DNA from: Gloeopeniophorella convolvens
Taxonomy: Eukaryota; Basidiomycota; Agaricomycetes; Russulales
Assembly (NCBI GenBank): GCA_022496205.1
Contig: WTXD01000086.1
Span: 1-64,000 of the forward strand
Reading direction: 5' to 3'
DNA: 64,000 nt
Both the position numbers and the translations under genes were made by a program. Below, one piece after another: positions 45,165 to 57,549 of this stretch. The notes below the pieces were generated by a model. That model had not been told where the DNA came from. It did no database searches and saw nothing but the letters and a program-made list of their open reading frames with translations. Each line of letters begins with the position of its first letter. The first letter of the stretch is position 1.

Positions 45165-47238
45165 TCATTCCGCGGCGACTTCACTGGCCGCTGCGCGAGC
45201 CAGTGCCGCTGCTGCCTCCGAGCGCGGGCGGATGCAACACTGGAAGCCGTCAGGGAAGCTAGCGAGTAGCAGCACAATGAGCACTGTTTCTAGTTTTGAA
45301 GCGAGGAGGACGTACGATACGACCCCTGATGTGAACACGTTCTGGGGTGGATGCTCTGGCTTAGGCGTGATCTCGAATGTAGCGATCATCCCAACAATGC
45401 CGGTCCAGACGGTGTCCCGCGCCATGAAGCGCCCTGGGCAGATTCGTCGACCAAATCCGAAAGCTTCATCTGGAAACTCAGGTGCATCCGGTCCTAGCCA
45501 ACGCTCGGGAATAAACCTGTCTGCATCTGGGAACACAGCCTCATCGCGCAAAATACCCCTAGTCTCCGATCAGTCACAAGAATATCAAAACCCAAAAGGA
45601 AGATACGTACCATATGTTCCCAATAACTGTGGTCCCCGCCGGAATAAGGTGGCCTTCGTATACGTCGTCCTGAATAAGGCGATGCGGGATCCCTGCGTAC
45701 TTCATTTAGACACGGGATGAAGTGGTGCGGACTTGACAAACCAAGCGGAGCTACGGGATGCCAACGCAGGACTTCCTTGAACACAGCGTTGACGTATGGG
45801 AGCGACTCTTCGTCGAAGAACTCGGGAAGGCGAGTGCCACCGGTGACGGTGTCGACTTCGGCCTGCGCTTTGTGTAGCACCTCTGGGTGTAGAGTCATGA
45901 GATAGAGGAATGTTCGCATCGCAGTCGCCGTCTGCAACACAGGCCAGGTTACTCAGTTGGGAGATGCGAATGGAGTTGGAGACGCTCGTCGTACAGTATC
46001 AATGCCAGCGATGTACATGGTACCTGGTACACCCTTTGCAACGTAGAGGTCCACTCCACTCGACTGGTCGTTCAGCTTGGCGATCATTGATGCAGCGACG
46101 GAAGAATTGGGCGTTCCTGTAGCCTAGAGTACGCTGGTAAGTGATCCTGTGCGTGTTGCTGGATTGATGACATGCTCACGACTAAGGCTCTCACAGCCGC
46201 GAATGGTTCGTCCACCATGCTTACGACATAGGGCAGCCATTCACGAGCTTCGGCCTTAAAACTGGCTCCCGGGAACCAGCTGGGCATATGGATAACTTGA
46301 GAGAGGCGTCAGAAGTCTCCCAGGTAGATGTTAAGTTTGCTCACGCCACGGCACCATGTCAAATATCAGTCCCCTTAGAGTCCCTGCAAGGGTTGCAGCG
46401 TGCAGAGCCTTCTCTGCAACCTCGACAAACGGATCATTTTCTGGCTTGACGTCTATACCATACGCAATCCACATGATGACTTCCTGGGTCATACTTCCCG
46501 CCTTGTGTGTCAGATCATAACAGAATCACCCCGTCTCAACGTCGAGCTCACCGTTGAAAGTGCCTAGGATAATCTTCCGGAGAGGCAAGAAGATAGGCAA
46601 GAAGACGATGGCTGGCGCGTTCCTGAAGCGAGTGGTACGCCTTCGATGCTTGAGGAGTAAAGTGAACTTGGAATTCGCGTCGGAGATGGCGCCACCGGTC
46701 CCCATACGGAATGAAGCCGAGGTTACTGTCCATCCCAATTCTTCGCCTTCGAGTCAGGACGCGCCGTAGAATTGGATTCTCGCAACGTACAGATGATTTA
46801 TTGCGACAAGCGGTGGTCTGTACACCCAGAGAAACTGAGTGATGACGTTCCAGACTCGAAGATTGGATAGAAACGCACCGGTCCGAGTATATCGCTGAAC
46901 GCTTCTCGAATAGCTCATGTGCGGCTTTCGTCGTGTTCACAATGACTGTGTGCGCTCCTAGCACATCGACATGAACGATATCCGAACCTGGTCACCAAGT
47001 AAGGACGGCGCAGTCGGCGCCAGATCAGGCTACTCTCCATACCATACTCATTCGACCATTCTTTGTACACCATCCACTCGTTGCGTGTAGGCATATCAAA
47101 CAGATTGCCCACGATTGGAAGGCGCTTTGGACCCGGTGGGTAAGGAAGGCGCCGGCGACCCAAGCGCACAGCGAATAGAAACAAAGGGATAACCAATCCC
47201 GCCACGAGAAGGGCGTTAGACGAAGTGAGATTCGACAT
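45165..47238 (-). CDS. Cytochrome P450, cluster member 1
   Basis: Eleven exons (47238-47043, 46987-46879, 46817-46791, 46740-46552, 46493-46345, 46295-46180, 46123-45995, 45931-45742, 45692-45611, 45558-45316, 45258-45165) give 507 residues. Features in order are an N-terminal membrane anchor (LLVAGLVIPLFLFAVRLG), the Pro-rich hinge YPPGPKRLPIVGN, the I-helix AGIDTTATA, the ExxR helix KEVLRWHP, PERW, and heme ligand Cys436 in FGFGRRICPGR. It is an ER-anchored monooxygenase needing a P450 reductase; the overall look is that of fungal OrdA-like P450s, substrate unknown. It shares the 27-nt third exon and intron positions with the tandem members further right but is more diverged. The penultimate intron (57 nt) can be read through without a stop. 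Confidence 0.92.
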
Positions 47239-48121
47239 GGTGGAGGGTACCAAAGGGTGGACTGATACAGCTTCGACTTCCTTAAATATGAAAGAGGATG
47301 GTATCAATTGTCAGCAACGTGCAGCCGCCACCTCCACGAGACAGCCGATAGTGTCGTAAATCTACGCCCTAGACAAAACAAGTCAACAAGCCCGATTTTC
47401 GCGTACCTCGTATGGTTAGTCGCACAAAACATGGCAACAGACGCTCCCAGAATCAATTCGTGCCACTGATTGTCGTGTGCGGTGCACGATGCAGTCAACA
47501 AGCTCCGTAGGATGAAGGAGAGAAGCAATGGATGATTGTCGTTGCGCGTCAGGGCAGTCCACCAAATCCCGCAGTGTCGGGGCCTCGGCTGGAACGTGGG
47601 AGAAAATCTCCGATTTTGCCACGGCTAGCTTCGCATCGCGCTGGATCGAACCTTCCGGCCGCCGTTCGACCGTGCCTGGATCTTGCCGCCATCACACAAC
47701 TCAGTCCTCTCGCCAATGCGTCACATGTTGCCTGGTTCCGTAAGCTTTGCATTCGCATTTTCCGACGGGTGTGGCGCAGCAGGACCCTGCCAAAGTCAGC
47801 TAGAGCTCCGATGCCAAAAAAACCGAAAACCGCCGGCCCGGGGGAGGAGGTTAGATGCTTTTGAACCGAATGCGGTCTCGTGACCAACCGATGTTACATG
47901 GCAAAAGGACCGAATCTGGTCCGCTGACCACCGATCCGGGGTAGGTATGATGAGAAATTTATGGAATACGCTTGGTAATTAGTGCTCTGAGACCACTGTG
48001 AGAGATCCTATATCTGAATATCACCCGTAGCCTTTCATTTGTTGCTCCGTTGTGACAATATAGCCATGTTGGTACCAATATCAATGTCAGTAGTCATATG
48101 GGACACAAGACGAGCGAGCCG
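47239..48121. other. Upstream of P450-1; no gene seen
   Basis: The promoter side of P450-1 lies at the left end, with a TTAAATAT-type box near 47282. The right half begins the large inverted repeat listed next. No gene is seen. Confidence 0.45.
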
Positions 48122-48690
48122 GAATGTTGCGTTGGTGTAATGGTAAGCATCATACCGACCATGATTGTGCGCGCGGGAAGGTCCGGGGTTCGAATCCCGG
48201 CTGATTCTTCCTTCGGTCTATGGAGTTCTTGTCAACAAATACACTGCTGCTAGCGGGAATTGGGCCACACAGACACCCTCGAATGGGTTCAAAGGTGTCC
48301 CAAGCTGTTTTATTTGTCAACTAAAGCACAGTAAACTTGTCTCTGGTAGCTTGGGATTCGAATAAGTGACTTGAGGTACTAATCATGTTATGCTTTCTCA
48401 CTCAGCGCCTAGTCTGCTGTAAAAAAAGTCTTATTCATGCAGCACTGCATGAAACGCGAGGCCGATGGGAGGCCCTGGCCGAAGTTACATGCAGAAACGA
48501 CTGAGATCTGCTGTTGCAGCGCAGAGGTTGTGCGAGGTTAGATGGAAAAGAACCGAATCTTGCCGGCCCGCTCCGGGACGGCCCGGGCCGGAGATCCCGA
48601 AGAGAACCGAAAATCTGCTCCTCAGGATCTAACCTCCATAGGGGTTTGGCAGGGTCCTGGCGCAGCACGCCGTCGCCGAGAACGTGTTCA
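47755..48690. repeat. Large inverted repeat, arms about 35 bp, 0.85 kb apart
   Basis: GCAGGACCCTGCCAAA (47778-47793) and its surroundings recur in inverted orientation as TTTGGCAGGGTCCTG near 48649-48663; similarity continues outward for about 15-20 bp on both sides. A second matched pair, GAGGTTAGAT at 47853 and ATCTAACCTC at 48629, lies inside, and GAGGTTAGAT also occurs at 48533. The interior holds the tRNA-like segment but no coding frame. It may be a non-autonomous DNA transposon or two opposed copies of a dispersed repeat. Clear target duplications were not found. Confidence 0.45.
48122..48207 (+). tRNA. tRNA-like sequence (isotype unclear, possibly pseudogene)
   Basis: An internal polymerase III promoter is visible: A box TGGTGTAATGGT (48133-48144) and B box GGTTCGAATCC (48187-48197), with spacing suited to a tRNA with a short intron. 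A CCGGG/CCCGG stem encloses the T loop, but with eight rather than seven loop bases. The outer stem pairs only in part (GAAT with ATTC) and no anticodon arm with a proper U33 could be fixed; GACC/GGTC may form the arm with a 19-nt loop plus intron. It could be a decayed tRNA gene or a tRNA-derived SINE head. Confidence 0.4.
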
Positions 48691-50220
48691 GACGCTTGGT
48701 GAGCGTCGGTGCCGCTTCAAGTGTGCTGAGAACGCGGCGGGTGCGGTGCAGCCTCCCGCAGTACTAGTCGATTAAACCCATCGTGACCCTGCCACTGGGG
48801 CAGTTCTATATGCCTGGCGAGAGGCACAGCAACTTCAATGGCTTTAATGCAGGCAGAATTTTGGAGAATCCAATTCGAGTGAAGAGTTAGTTCCTCTCCA
48901 TAAGGCTAGCGCGCATCGAGAGATTGCCGACGTTTGTACCCTACATCGGGCCATCGGCCGCGTCCACTGGACAAAGCGAGCGTCGTGGAAACGAACCAGG
49001 ACGGCCCCATCATACATGACAAGATATGATCTGAAGTAAGCACTTGGCCAGCTTGGCTCCGGCGGCTTTTGAGATTCCCAGTCTCGCCCGACGACCTGCG
49101 TGCCTGCCTTCTTGGATTTGAGAGCACTTGAAGAGGCTGAAAGTTCAACCTTCCGAGAAGAAGCGCCAGATATGTATATATGACGTCAAAATTACGTAAT
49201 ATCTACTGGGGTTGAGCTAATGCAGACGAGGATGCGCGACCACAGAGGTAACGACCGCACACCTCGACGGGAGGCAACTAGTAGCGGCGCGGCTCTGTCA
49301 CGGTAGGCGCCGCCATCACCTTCGTCAATGTAAGGTGCAATGACAGGTGGCTAATCGGGGTAGGCAAGGAACCGTTCAGTACAGCCGCCAGCTACAGTTT
49401 AAATACTTCGGCAGACAATTTCGCTTTGGTATCCGTCAGAGCGCCTAAACAAGCACTGGGAGGTGTGTGTTGCCAAGTCGGTTGCCCCTCTGACTCCTTT
49501 GAGCTTTCAGGTAGCCTAGGTGATCGGGAAAAGCACATGTAGAGCCGACACGGAATCAAAACTTGAAAGTAACGGCGTCTGTGCAGAGACTCAAGGTTCG
49601 CGGCGGTGCTTCGATTCACCATTGTCGCATCCTCGCCCCAGGCCGCGCTGTAGAGAGGGTGCCACGGAAGCTTTCTCATTAGAGTGTGGTTTGGCCGATC
49701 CGTGGCTACCCTTGTCTCGGCATTATGTAGCGGAGGTTCCAGATGGTCCGAGCGCCGGAGCGACAGGGATGCCGCTTTCAGGCGGAGTTGAGCGCGCGGA
49801 AGAACATGTATCATGTCCGTGAACTTACCCTTCTGTGGATCGTGCTGTCGACGCGGGATCACGATGGGGTCAATTCTCCGGGGAGCATGCTCAGTGCCTG
49901 TTTCGAGCTGATACAGGTCAGCAATGGCTCGGAATCTGGATACAGTGGAATATGGCTGTGTTGTGGCTCCGTGAGTAGCATCGGAACAACACAACAATAG
50001 ACGTGCCCAGCAGTAAGGCTAGGTGCCAGTGTAGGGCTTCCATGAGGACTGAGTCTACGTATAGAGGGACGTCCTGGTTTGCGAAATCCGAGAGACGTGA
50101 ACCCTCAATAACGGCATTCTAACCCGTCTTGAGCGGTTGCCGTAGAACTGCGATTAGCAGAGCAAAACTTACCTATCAAGATAGATGGGAGGGCGCTTCT
50201 CTAGTCCCTGTTTTGCTGAA
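48208..50220. other. Two-kb region without a convincing gene
   Basis: Apart from the right arm of the inverted repeat (to about 48690), nothing was recognised. A minus-strand open frame of 201 codons at 49392-49997 has no recognisable motif, no introns and no family-like composition, so it is not called as a gene. The right end approaches the P450 relic. Confidence 0.45.
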
Positions 50221-50536
50221 TCCACGGATTGAATATTACAATGTGTGATCCTAGAACATCGGCGGGGACCACGTCAGGGTCTGTATGGGGGATCAGCGAA
50301 GGGTCTTTTATGAAACTTCTGACGCGCGTCCGCGCCAGGCTAGTCCGACCACTCCTTGTACAGGACCCATTCCTCGCGCGTAGGCATGTCCAGCAGGTTG
50401 CTGATGATAGGAACGCGCTTGGGTCCTGGAGGGGTATGCTAGAGGATGTTGGCCAGCACCAGTCACAGGGCATCAAGCTCGCAGAGAGTGTCGTGACGAC
50501 GAGAAAAACATTGGGTCCTGTAAGATTAGCCGTCAT
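50221..50536 (-). pseudogene. Cytochrome P450 N-terminal relic
   Basis: From ATG 50536 (MTANLTGPNVFLVVTTLSASL) the reading follows the start of the tandem P450s, slips frame, and resumes as PGPKRVPIISNLLDMPTREE, WVLYKEWSD and then a stop. After the position of intron 1, [16 protein letters not shown] matches exon 2 of the other members. Nothing after that exon is found. It is a truncated dead copy between P450-1 and P450-2. Confidence 0.8.
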
Positions 50537-51311
50537 GGTATGGAGCGACACGATGAAGGGTCCTTCCATATTAATGTTCAAAAGCTTACATTTGGACCTT
50601 CTGTCAGGCAGCCCATTTATGGCGATGAGGTTAGTTCTGAGATAATGTTATGACTGGTGCAGCAAAGGGGAACTTCGTCCGAGTTGTCGAGATTCAGTTG
50701 TCGTGGCAGTGAACTTGCGTATGTCGGCTGTGAATGCATGGCAGAAAACGCTGTTGTGATCGAGCTCTGATAGCACACGCCCGACAACCTCGTGCTCCCG
50801 GGCGCACTGAACAAGACGAACGGGATCGGGCGCGAGGAGAGGAGTACGAGGGGGTGATAACTGTATAAGTGTCCATGTCGGGTCGATGCAAGTAGATGCA
50901 CAAGTGGACTCTTCGGGACTTGCCTCGGGAGTACAAGTCGCGATTATCGCGTCTCGAGACAGCGCTACGGGGAACGCCGCCAGCGCACATTACACAATTT
51001 ACGGCAACTTCCGAGTGGGCTCAGGCGCCTGGCAACGGTCTAGAGGTTACCGGTTACCGGCAACGCCTTGAAGCTTGAAGCCGTGTGCACTAGCCTCAGC
51101 GCCGGCCACGGACAAAATGGACAAGGTGAGTGTAGGCAACCCGCATGATGCATGAATTCTAAGCTACTGTTAGACTCGGTACGACTCGACTCGGACAAAC
51201 TCGAGTTGGGGAGCCGTCAATTGGCAACCTCTGCCAACGAGACGATGGACCCCTCCCCCCGCAATGATTGAATGAGCCCGATGCATTTTAGCCTGAGCAC
51301 ATCTCCGTTGC
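50537..51311. other. Spacer 3' of P450-2
   Basis: No gene is seen. From about 51150 to 51311 the sequence repeats the 3' flanks of P450-3, -4 and -5, including 'gactcggacaaactcg' and 'gcccgatgcattttagcc'-type segments, showing that the spacer was duplicated with the P450 genes. Confidence 0.5.
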
Positions 51312-53357
51312 TCATTCAAATTCATCCCCACTTTCCTGCACCAGCGATGCTGCTGCTTCCGACCGTGGACGAATCTGGCACTTGAATGGTTTCACGTAGC
51401 TAACATCGGGGTTCGTTAACTCTCTGCTCTACCCTGGGAGAGAGAGTATAGATTGAGACTTACGCAACTATCCCTGACGAATATTCTTCGTCGAGTGGGC
51501 TACCCTTCACAGGGGTCAGATCAAAGGCAGCTAGTATCCCGGAAATTGTCGCCCAGATACTTGATACAGCCATGTGCCTGCCTGGACACTCGCGGCGTCC
51601 GAAGCCGAATGCTTGATCTGGGAAGCGAGGCGCATCTGGTGAAAGCCAACGCTCCGGTATGAATTTATCAGGCTCTGAGAAGATCTCAGGATCACGGAAC
51701 ATGGCCCTAGAGGAAGTAAATGTCTATTCGACTGTCGACAGGTGAAGTCGTACCAGGTGTTACCTATGATGGTTGTGCCTGCAGGGATGAAACATCCTTC
51801 ATAGATGTCCGACTGGGTGGTGTAGTGTGGTACGCCTGTGTCGCTACCATATGAGTAGAGTCCAAACCATAAAGAATATGAGCGTACCGAGAGGTGCAAC
51901 CGGGTGCCAGCGTAGAGTCTCCTTAAGGACTGCAGCTACGTATGGTAACGCATCACGGTCTATGAAATCTGGAAGACGCGAGGTGCCAACTACTCTGTCG
52001 ATTTCTAACTGCGCCTTGCGCTGGACTTCTGGGTACTTCAGCATTGCAAGCATGAATGTCAGCAACGCAGACACCGTCTGCGGTGCAGATCAGCACGCCT
52101 ATGCTGTCGATTGACACGGTGGCTAACGCACGGTATCAGCACCACCAATATACATAATTCCGGGTACAGCCTTGGAGGCGAAGACGTCTTCCTTAGTCGG
52201 GTCGCTGCCCAACGTTGAGATCATTGTAGCCGCGACACTAGGTGCGGCAGATCCACTGGCCTACTTTGCGTCAAATTGCATCGGTGAGATCATGAATACA
52301 AGTCCCGCATACCAGGGCAGCCTTGACTTCGTTATAAGGCCGTTCTACCGAGCCAACCACGACGTGGTATGCCTTCAGAGCCTCGCGCTTTAACCCAGCA
52401 CCCGGTAACCAACTGGGGATGTGTTTTACTGCAAAACAGAACGTCAGTCGCTCACTCCTTTGGTCAATTCGAGCATTGATTACACCAAGGAATTGAGTCG
52501 AAGAGGAAAGCTTCGCTTGTTGAGGCGAGGGCTACCGCTTTCAGGACTTCTTCTGCGGATGCCACATATGGGTCATTCTCAGGATTGACATCAATACCGT
52601 ACGCAATAGATAGGATGATTTGTCCTGCCATACTGTGCTCGACTTGAGTTTATGATACTCGTGCACGAGATCGCCCACTCACTGCCTCAGGTGTTGCGGA
52701 AAGTTGTCTGGCTTGGCGAGTAAGCTACGGAGAAGACGGTGAGTGGCTCGTCGTTCGAGAGGTTCGTATTCCTTTGCAGCCGTGGGATGAAAATTGGTGT
52801 GGAACTTCGAACGCAGGTAGCGCCACTGCTTCCCGTATGGAAGGAGCCCAAAATTATACGTCATACCGAGACTGAATAGGATGAGTAGGACATCTCGGGA
52901 CAATGGGCTGGAGAGCGTACAAGTCTAGCAGAACAACTGATGGAGGCCTGGCAGTCATTTCGATTAGCCGATGCAGACGAAACGTAGAAGTGAGCGGTAC
53001 CTATCAGAGTAGATGGAAGAGCGCCTCTCGAGGAGTTCTCTTGCAACCTTCATGGAGTTGAGGATGACGATGTGAGATCCAAATACATCGACATGCACCA
53101 CGTCGGAGCCTTGGCGCACTTCAGCGGATCCTCGACAACCCTTGAAGGTTCATACCGAATTCATCTGACCATCTTTTGTACACAGCCCATTCTTCGCGAA
53201 TAGGCATATGCAGGAAATTGCCAAGGATGGGAACCCGCCTGGGGCCTGGAGGATAGGGGAGACGACGTCTGCCAGGGCGAATGAAGAAGAGCACCAAGCT
53301 CGCGGACAGAGTGGCGATGGTGAAGAGGACCTCGAGTCTCGTGAGATCAGCCGTCAT
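51312..53357 (-). CDS. Cytochrome P450, tandem member 2
   Basis: Eleven exons (53357-53156, 53109-53001, 52947-52921, 52871-52683, 52632-52484, 52428-52313, 52260-52132, 52077-51888, 51835-51754, 51706-51464, 51399-51312) give 507 residues in phase. Landmarks are an N-terminal anchor ([19 protein letters not shown]), hinge [28 protein letters not shown], an I-helix around [21 protein letters not shown] and heme ligand Cys438 in [11 protein letters not shown]. It is an ER monooxygenase of unknown substrate. Exons 2-10 equal those of P450-1 in length, and exons 1-10 equal those of P450-3 and -4, so the array arose by whole-gene tandem duplication. The C-terminus ends [19 protein letters not shown]. 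Confidence 0.92.
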
Positions 53358-53419
53358 GATGCTAGCGGGTCCCGTAAGCCTCGAAATGATGCAATGAGCA
53401 ATTCCTTCCCTCTGTTGAG

Positions 53420-53430
53420 CTCTTATAAAA
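53420..53430 (-). promoter_or_regulatory. TATA-like box of P450-2
   Basis: TTTTATAAGA on the minus strand lies about 65-70 nt upstream of the P450-2 ATG. The same TATAAGAGC-type box is at a matching distance upstream of P450-3. Confidence 0.5.
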
Positions 53431-53816
53431 GCAGTATACAGATACCCGTCCCGGATGAAGAATATGCAATATCTTTCGAGAAGAAAGTTTTAGTGCACGC
53501 GCTTGCGTGTCAGAAGCAATAAAATATAGAGCCACTGGTTCGGGATGTTGACATAACGCTCACCGTGGCTCGCCATTGGGAGTGGACGAGCCGCCTGCTG
53601 ACGGTGGTGGCACGCGACCGGCGCCATGGTTGGCATGATAGGCGGCGGTAGACGTACTATAGCTCTAGCAGATTTCACCGACCCGGGCTTGGCGACAAAC
53701 GCCTTTGTAGTATTATGTACCTAGGTATCGGCGCCGAACAGAAACCAACGCGTCTGCTGGGCGCCGACTTGTTGCTTATGTGTTTCTACAGGTCTTGGGA
53801 CCCGATCGGCACGTGG

Positions 53817-54096
53817 GGTGGGGTCGAGTAAGGATGGGATTTTCCCGCCACAAAGCTTCACAGCCCGTCTTCCCGCATCTGCACAACGGGTGGGACGTGC
53901 GCGCTTGCAATCAACTGAATAGAATAATCAATTCAGTTGGTGCTTAGCCGAGTTGGCTAACTCACTTGTAGGTTGTCAAAGTTGTCAAAGTCAGTCAAAG
54001 CTGTCGTAGACTAGTCGTTGACAACCTACTCAGCTTTCAGATGCTGAGACGGATCAGGAAGTTTCTTAGTGGGGAATCCCAACCCGACCCGACTCT
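53817..54096. repeat. Foldback element with a second palindromic element inside
   Basis: The outer arms are at about 53817-53870 and 54045-54096: GGGATTTTCCCGCCACAAAG against the complement of CTTAGTGGGGAATCCC, ending in PyCCGTCT. In the paralogous spacers (58131-58228, 61303-61412) the same arms lie much closer together. Here about 170 bp separates them and contains its own palindromes: CAACTGAAT/ATTCAGTTG around 53911-53938, and GTAGGTTGTCAA (53968-53979) with its exact complement at 54018-54029. The inner block therefore looks like a nested insertion. Confidence 0.6.
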
Positions 54097-55438
54097 AAGT
54101 ACTCAGGTTGCTAATCAGGCCATTATCCATCACACGAAGGGGCATGCTCTAGTGCTTACCATGTTGCCCACGAGGCCCTAGTAGTTTGGCCGCCAGGCTT
54201 TACGCCGAACCCTCCTAAACGCTCGATAGCTGCGATAGCCTTCGATAACCAATGATAATCTTCCCAGAAGAACGACGGAGGAACCATGGGCTCACGTCTG
54301 CTGGGGGTGCAAGGTGCCCGCGAGAACGGGAGCGACTTGCATGAGAAAAAGCGCCTTGGAGTCTGGATGTTTCGACCCTTTCCCGTGTTCGATGGGTTCG
54401 GCGACCATCGTTGAGCATTCGACGAATCTTCTTGCCGGTGGGGCTGTTAGACAAGTTGGAGCCGCGCACGACCTGGTGGGAACGTGTCGACGATGAGAGA
54501 GCATTCCACGTCATGCTGATGTCCTGAGATCCACCCACCGAATCTTCAAGCGGTGCATTTGGCACCGGCAAGAACAGCGATAGCGGTGCGGGAAGCGCGG
54601 GCGTGGCGGGTTCGTTGGGAGCGTGGGCTCCGCAGGGGCGCTTCAGAAGCTGACTTACTGGCTGATGGGCCGGGGGACCCCGGACCGCCAGTGGGTCTAG
54701 TCACCTGGACACTACGCGCGTCTGATCAAAAAAAAAAAAGACGCTGTCGCACCAAGCTTCGTGAGCCACCACGTCGGCCGTGTTGTACAAGATGGACCAG
54801 GTGGGTGCAGGTGACCCGCATCGTGCATGCATTCTTAGCTATGTTCCACAATAACATTATGTTGATGATAGTACTTAGTGTCAGACTCAGTACTCTACAT
54901 TTCGATTCAGACAAACTCGTTGGGAAGCGTCGATTGACAACCTCTGACGAAGTGGCTTGCCATCGTCAGCGTCGTGTAGAGACTCGGTCACCAGTCTAGT
55001 CATTTTGGATGTTGGACTTTGTCGAGCATGGCAGAGACCAGCGCGAGAGGTCGCACCTCAGACAGGTGCTCAATCGGTACCCGTTCGGATAAACTAGTGG
55101 CTGTAGCGGCTCGATGGAAACGCTGCACAACAACGGAGCGGTGGTCGCTCTCCGCAAGGTGAGCAAGTTGTAGTCTGTAGACGCTACCAGTTGCGCCCAT
55201 GAAGCCATATGAAGCAATCTCTGCGTCGGCCATGGACAGAACAAACAAGGTGAGTGTAGACTGTGTAGGCAACTGGCATGATGTACGCGATTCTAAGCTT
55301 TGTTGTGCAATGAATGTGTTGGCAAGAGCTAGTGTCGGACCCAGTACGTCTCGACTCGGACAAACCCGAGCCGGGGATCCCTCCTCCCGCAATGATTGAA
55401 TCAACCCAATACGTTTCAGCGTGAGCACATCTCGTTGC

Positions 55439-57479
55439 TCATTCAAATTCTTCCTGCACCAGTGATGCTGCTGCTTCAGTGCGTGGGCGAATATGGCACT
55501 TGAATGGCTTCACGAAGCTAATATCGTGGTTCGTCAACCCTCTGCTCTGTTCCGAGGAAGAAAGCGTGGAATTGGGGCTTACGATACTACCCCAGACGAA
55601 TATTCTTCGTCGAGTGGGCTACCCTTCACAGGGGTCAGATCAAAGGCAGCTAGTATCCCGGAAATCGTCGCCCAGATACTTGATACAGCCATGTGCCTGC
55701 CTGGACACTCGCGGCGCCCAAAGCCGAATGCTTGATCTGGGAAGCGAGGTGCATCTGGTAAAAGCCAACGCTCCGGTATGAATTTATCAGGTTCCGGGAA
55801 GATTTCAGGGTTACGGAACATGGCCCTAGGGGGAGTAAACGTCTATTTGACTGTCGGCAGGTGAGTCGTACCAGGTGTTACCTATGACGGTTGTACCTGC
55901 GGGGATAGAGTATCCATCATAGATATCCGACTGGGTGGTATAGTGCGGTACGGCTGCGTCGCTATCATATGAGTAGTGTCCACACCACCAAAGAAGATGG
56001 GCATACCAAGAGGTGTAACCGGGTGCCAGCGTAGCGTTTCTTTAAGTACTGCACCCACGTATGGCAGGGCGTCATGGTCCGTGAAATCTGGAAGACGCGA
56101 GGTGCCAACTACTCTGTCGATTTCTGACTGCGCCTCGCGCTGAACTTCTGGGTATTTTAACATCGCAAGCATGAATGTCAGCAATGCAGACACCGTCTGC
56201 GATGCAGATCAACACACATATTTTGTCAATTGTCATGGTGGATAACGCACGGTGTCGGCACCAGCCATATACATCATTCCGGGTACAGCCTTTGAGGCGA
56301 AGACGTTGTCCGCAGTTGGGTCGCTGCCCAATGTTGAGATCATCGTAGCCGCGACGCTAGGTACGGCAGATCCACTGGCCTATTTTGGGTCAAATTCCAT
56401 CGGTAAGGTCACGAAAACCGGTGCCACGTACCAGGGCAGCCTTCACTTCGTTGTAAGGTCGTTCTATCGAATTGACCACAACATGGTATGCCTTCAAAGC
56501 ATCGCGCTTCAACCCAGCGCCCGGGAACCAGCCGGGGATGTGCTTTACTGCAAAATAGAATGTCAGTTGCCCATTCATTTGATCAATCGAGTATTCGAGA
56601 TTACACCCAGGGATACTATTGAAGAGGAAAGCCTCGTTCGTTGAGGCGAGAGCTATCGCCTTCAGGGTTTCTTCTGCAGATGCCACATATGAGTCGTTCT
56701 CAGGATTGACATTAATTCCGTATGCGATTGATAAGATGATTTGTCCTGCCATACTGTGCTCAAATTGAGCCTATAATACTCGCTCGCGAGATTACTCAAC
56801 TCACTGCCTCAGGTGTTGCGGAAAGTTGTCTGGTTTGGCGAGTAAACTACGGAGAAGGCGGTGGGTAGCTCGTTGTTCGAGAGGCTCGTACGCCTTTGCA
56901 GCCGCGGGCTTCAGATTGGTGTCAAACTTGGAGCGCAGGTAACGCCACTGCTTCCCGTAGGGGAGGAACCCAATGTTGTATGTCATACCGAGACTGAATA
57001 GGATGAGCAGAACATCTTGGGATAATAGATTGGAGGGCGTACAACTCTAGCAGGACAACCGACGGAAGTCTGGCAGTCATTTCGATTAGTCAATGCAGGC
57101 GAAATGTGGAAGTGGGCGGTACCTGTCGGAATAAATGGAGGAACGCCTCTCGAGGAGTTCTCTTGCCGCCTTCATGGAGTTGAGGATGACGATGTGTGAT
57201 CCAAGTACATCGACATGCACCACGTCAGAACCTTGATGCACTTCAGCGGACCCTCGACAGTCCCTGAAGGTTCATACCGAATTCATCTGACCATCTTTTG
57301 TACACGGCCCATTCTTCGCACGTAGGCATCTGCAGGAAGTTGCCAAGAATGGGAATTCGTCTGGGTCCTGGCGGATAGGGGAGACGACGTCTGCCAGCAC
57401 GAATGAGGAAGAGCACCAAGCTCGCAGACAGAGTGGCGATGGTGAAGAGGACCTCGAGTCTTGTGAGATCAGCCTTCAT
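55439..57479 (-). CDS. Cytochrome P450, tandem member 3
   Basis: Eleven exons (57479-57278, 57231-57123, 57069-57043, 56993-56805, 56753-56605, 56547-56432, 56379-56251, 56196-56007, 55953-55872, 55825-55583, 55517-55439) give 504 residues. Exons 1-10 have the same lengths as in member 2. The anchor, [49 protein letters not shown] and [11 protein letters not shown] are all present. One family residue is changed: SIPG replaces SIPW before [12 protein letters not shown]. The intron after exon 5 is in frame and without stops, so retention would add about 19 residues. The C-terminus is shorter (LVQEEFE). It is an ER monooxygenase of unknown substrate. Confidence 0.92.
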
Positions 57480-57549
57480 AATGCCGGCGGGTCCTGTGAG
57501 CCCCGAAATGATGCAATGAGCAAGTCATATATATCCCTCTGTCGTGCTC

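Larger units (their letters stand above)
53358..55438. other. Spacer between P450-2 and P450-3
   Basis: The left end is the P450-2 promoter. The middle holds the foldback element; a segment near 54543-54605 ('tcttcaagcggtgcatttgg') recurs near 58603 and 61741 in the other spacers. The right end repeats the common P450 3' flank twice (around 54880 and 55330), so this spacer is longer than the others by an internal duplication. No gene is seen. Confidence 0.5.

Noticed and set aside
49392..49997. Minus-strand open frame of 201 codons
   Set aside because: No recognisable motif, no introns although nearly all genes here have them, and composition like non-coding DNA. Not enough to call a gene.
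52313..52500. Apparent loss of the VKHIPSW segment in P450-2
   Set aside because: Using the donor TGGT|GTAATC, as in P450-4 and -5, gives PWLKHIPSW in phase. The gene is intact.
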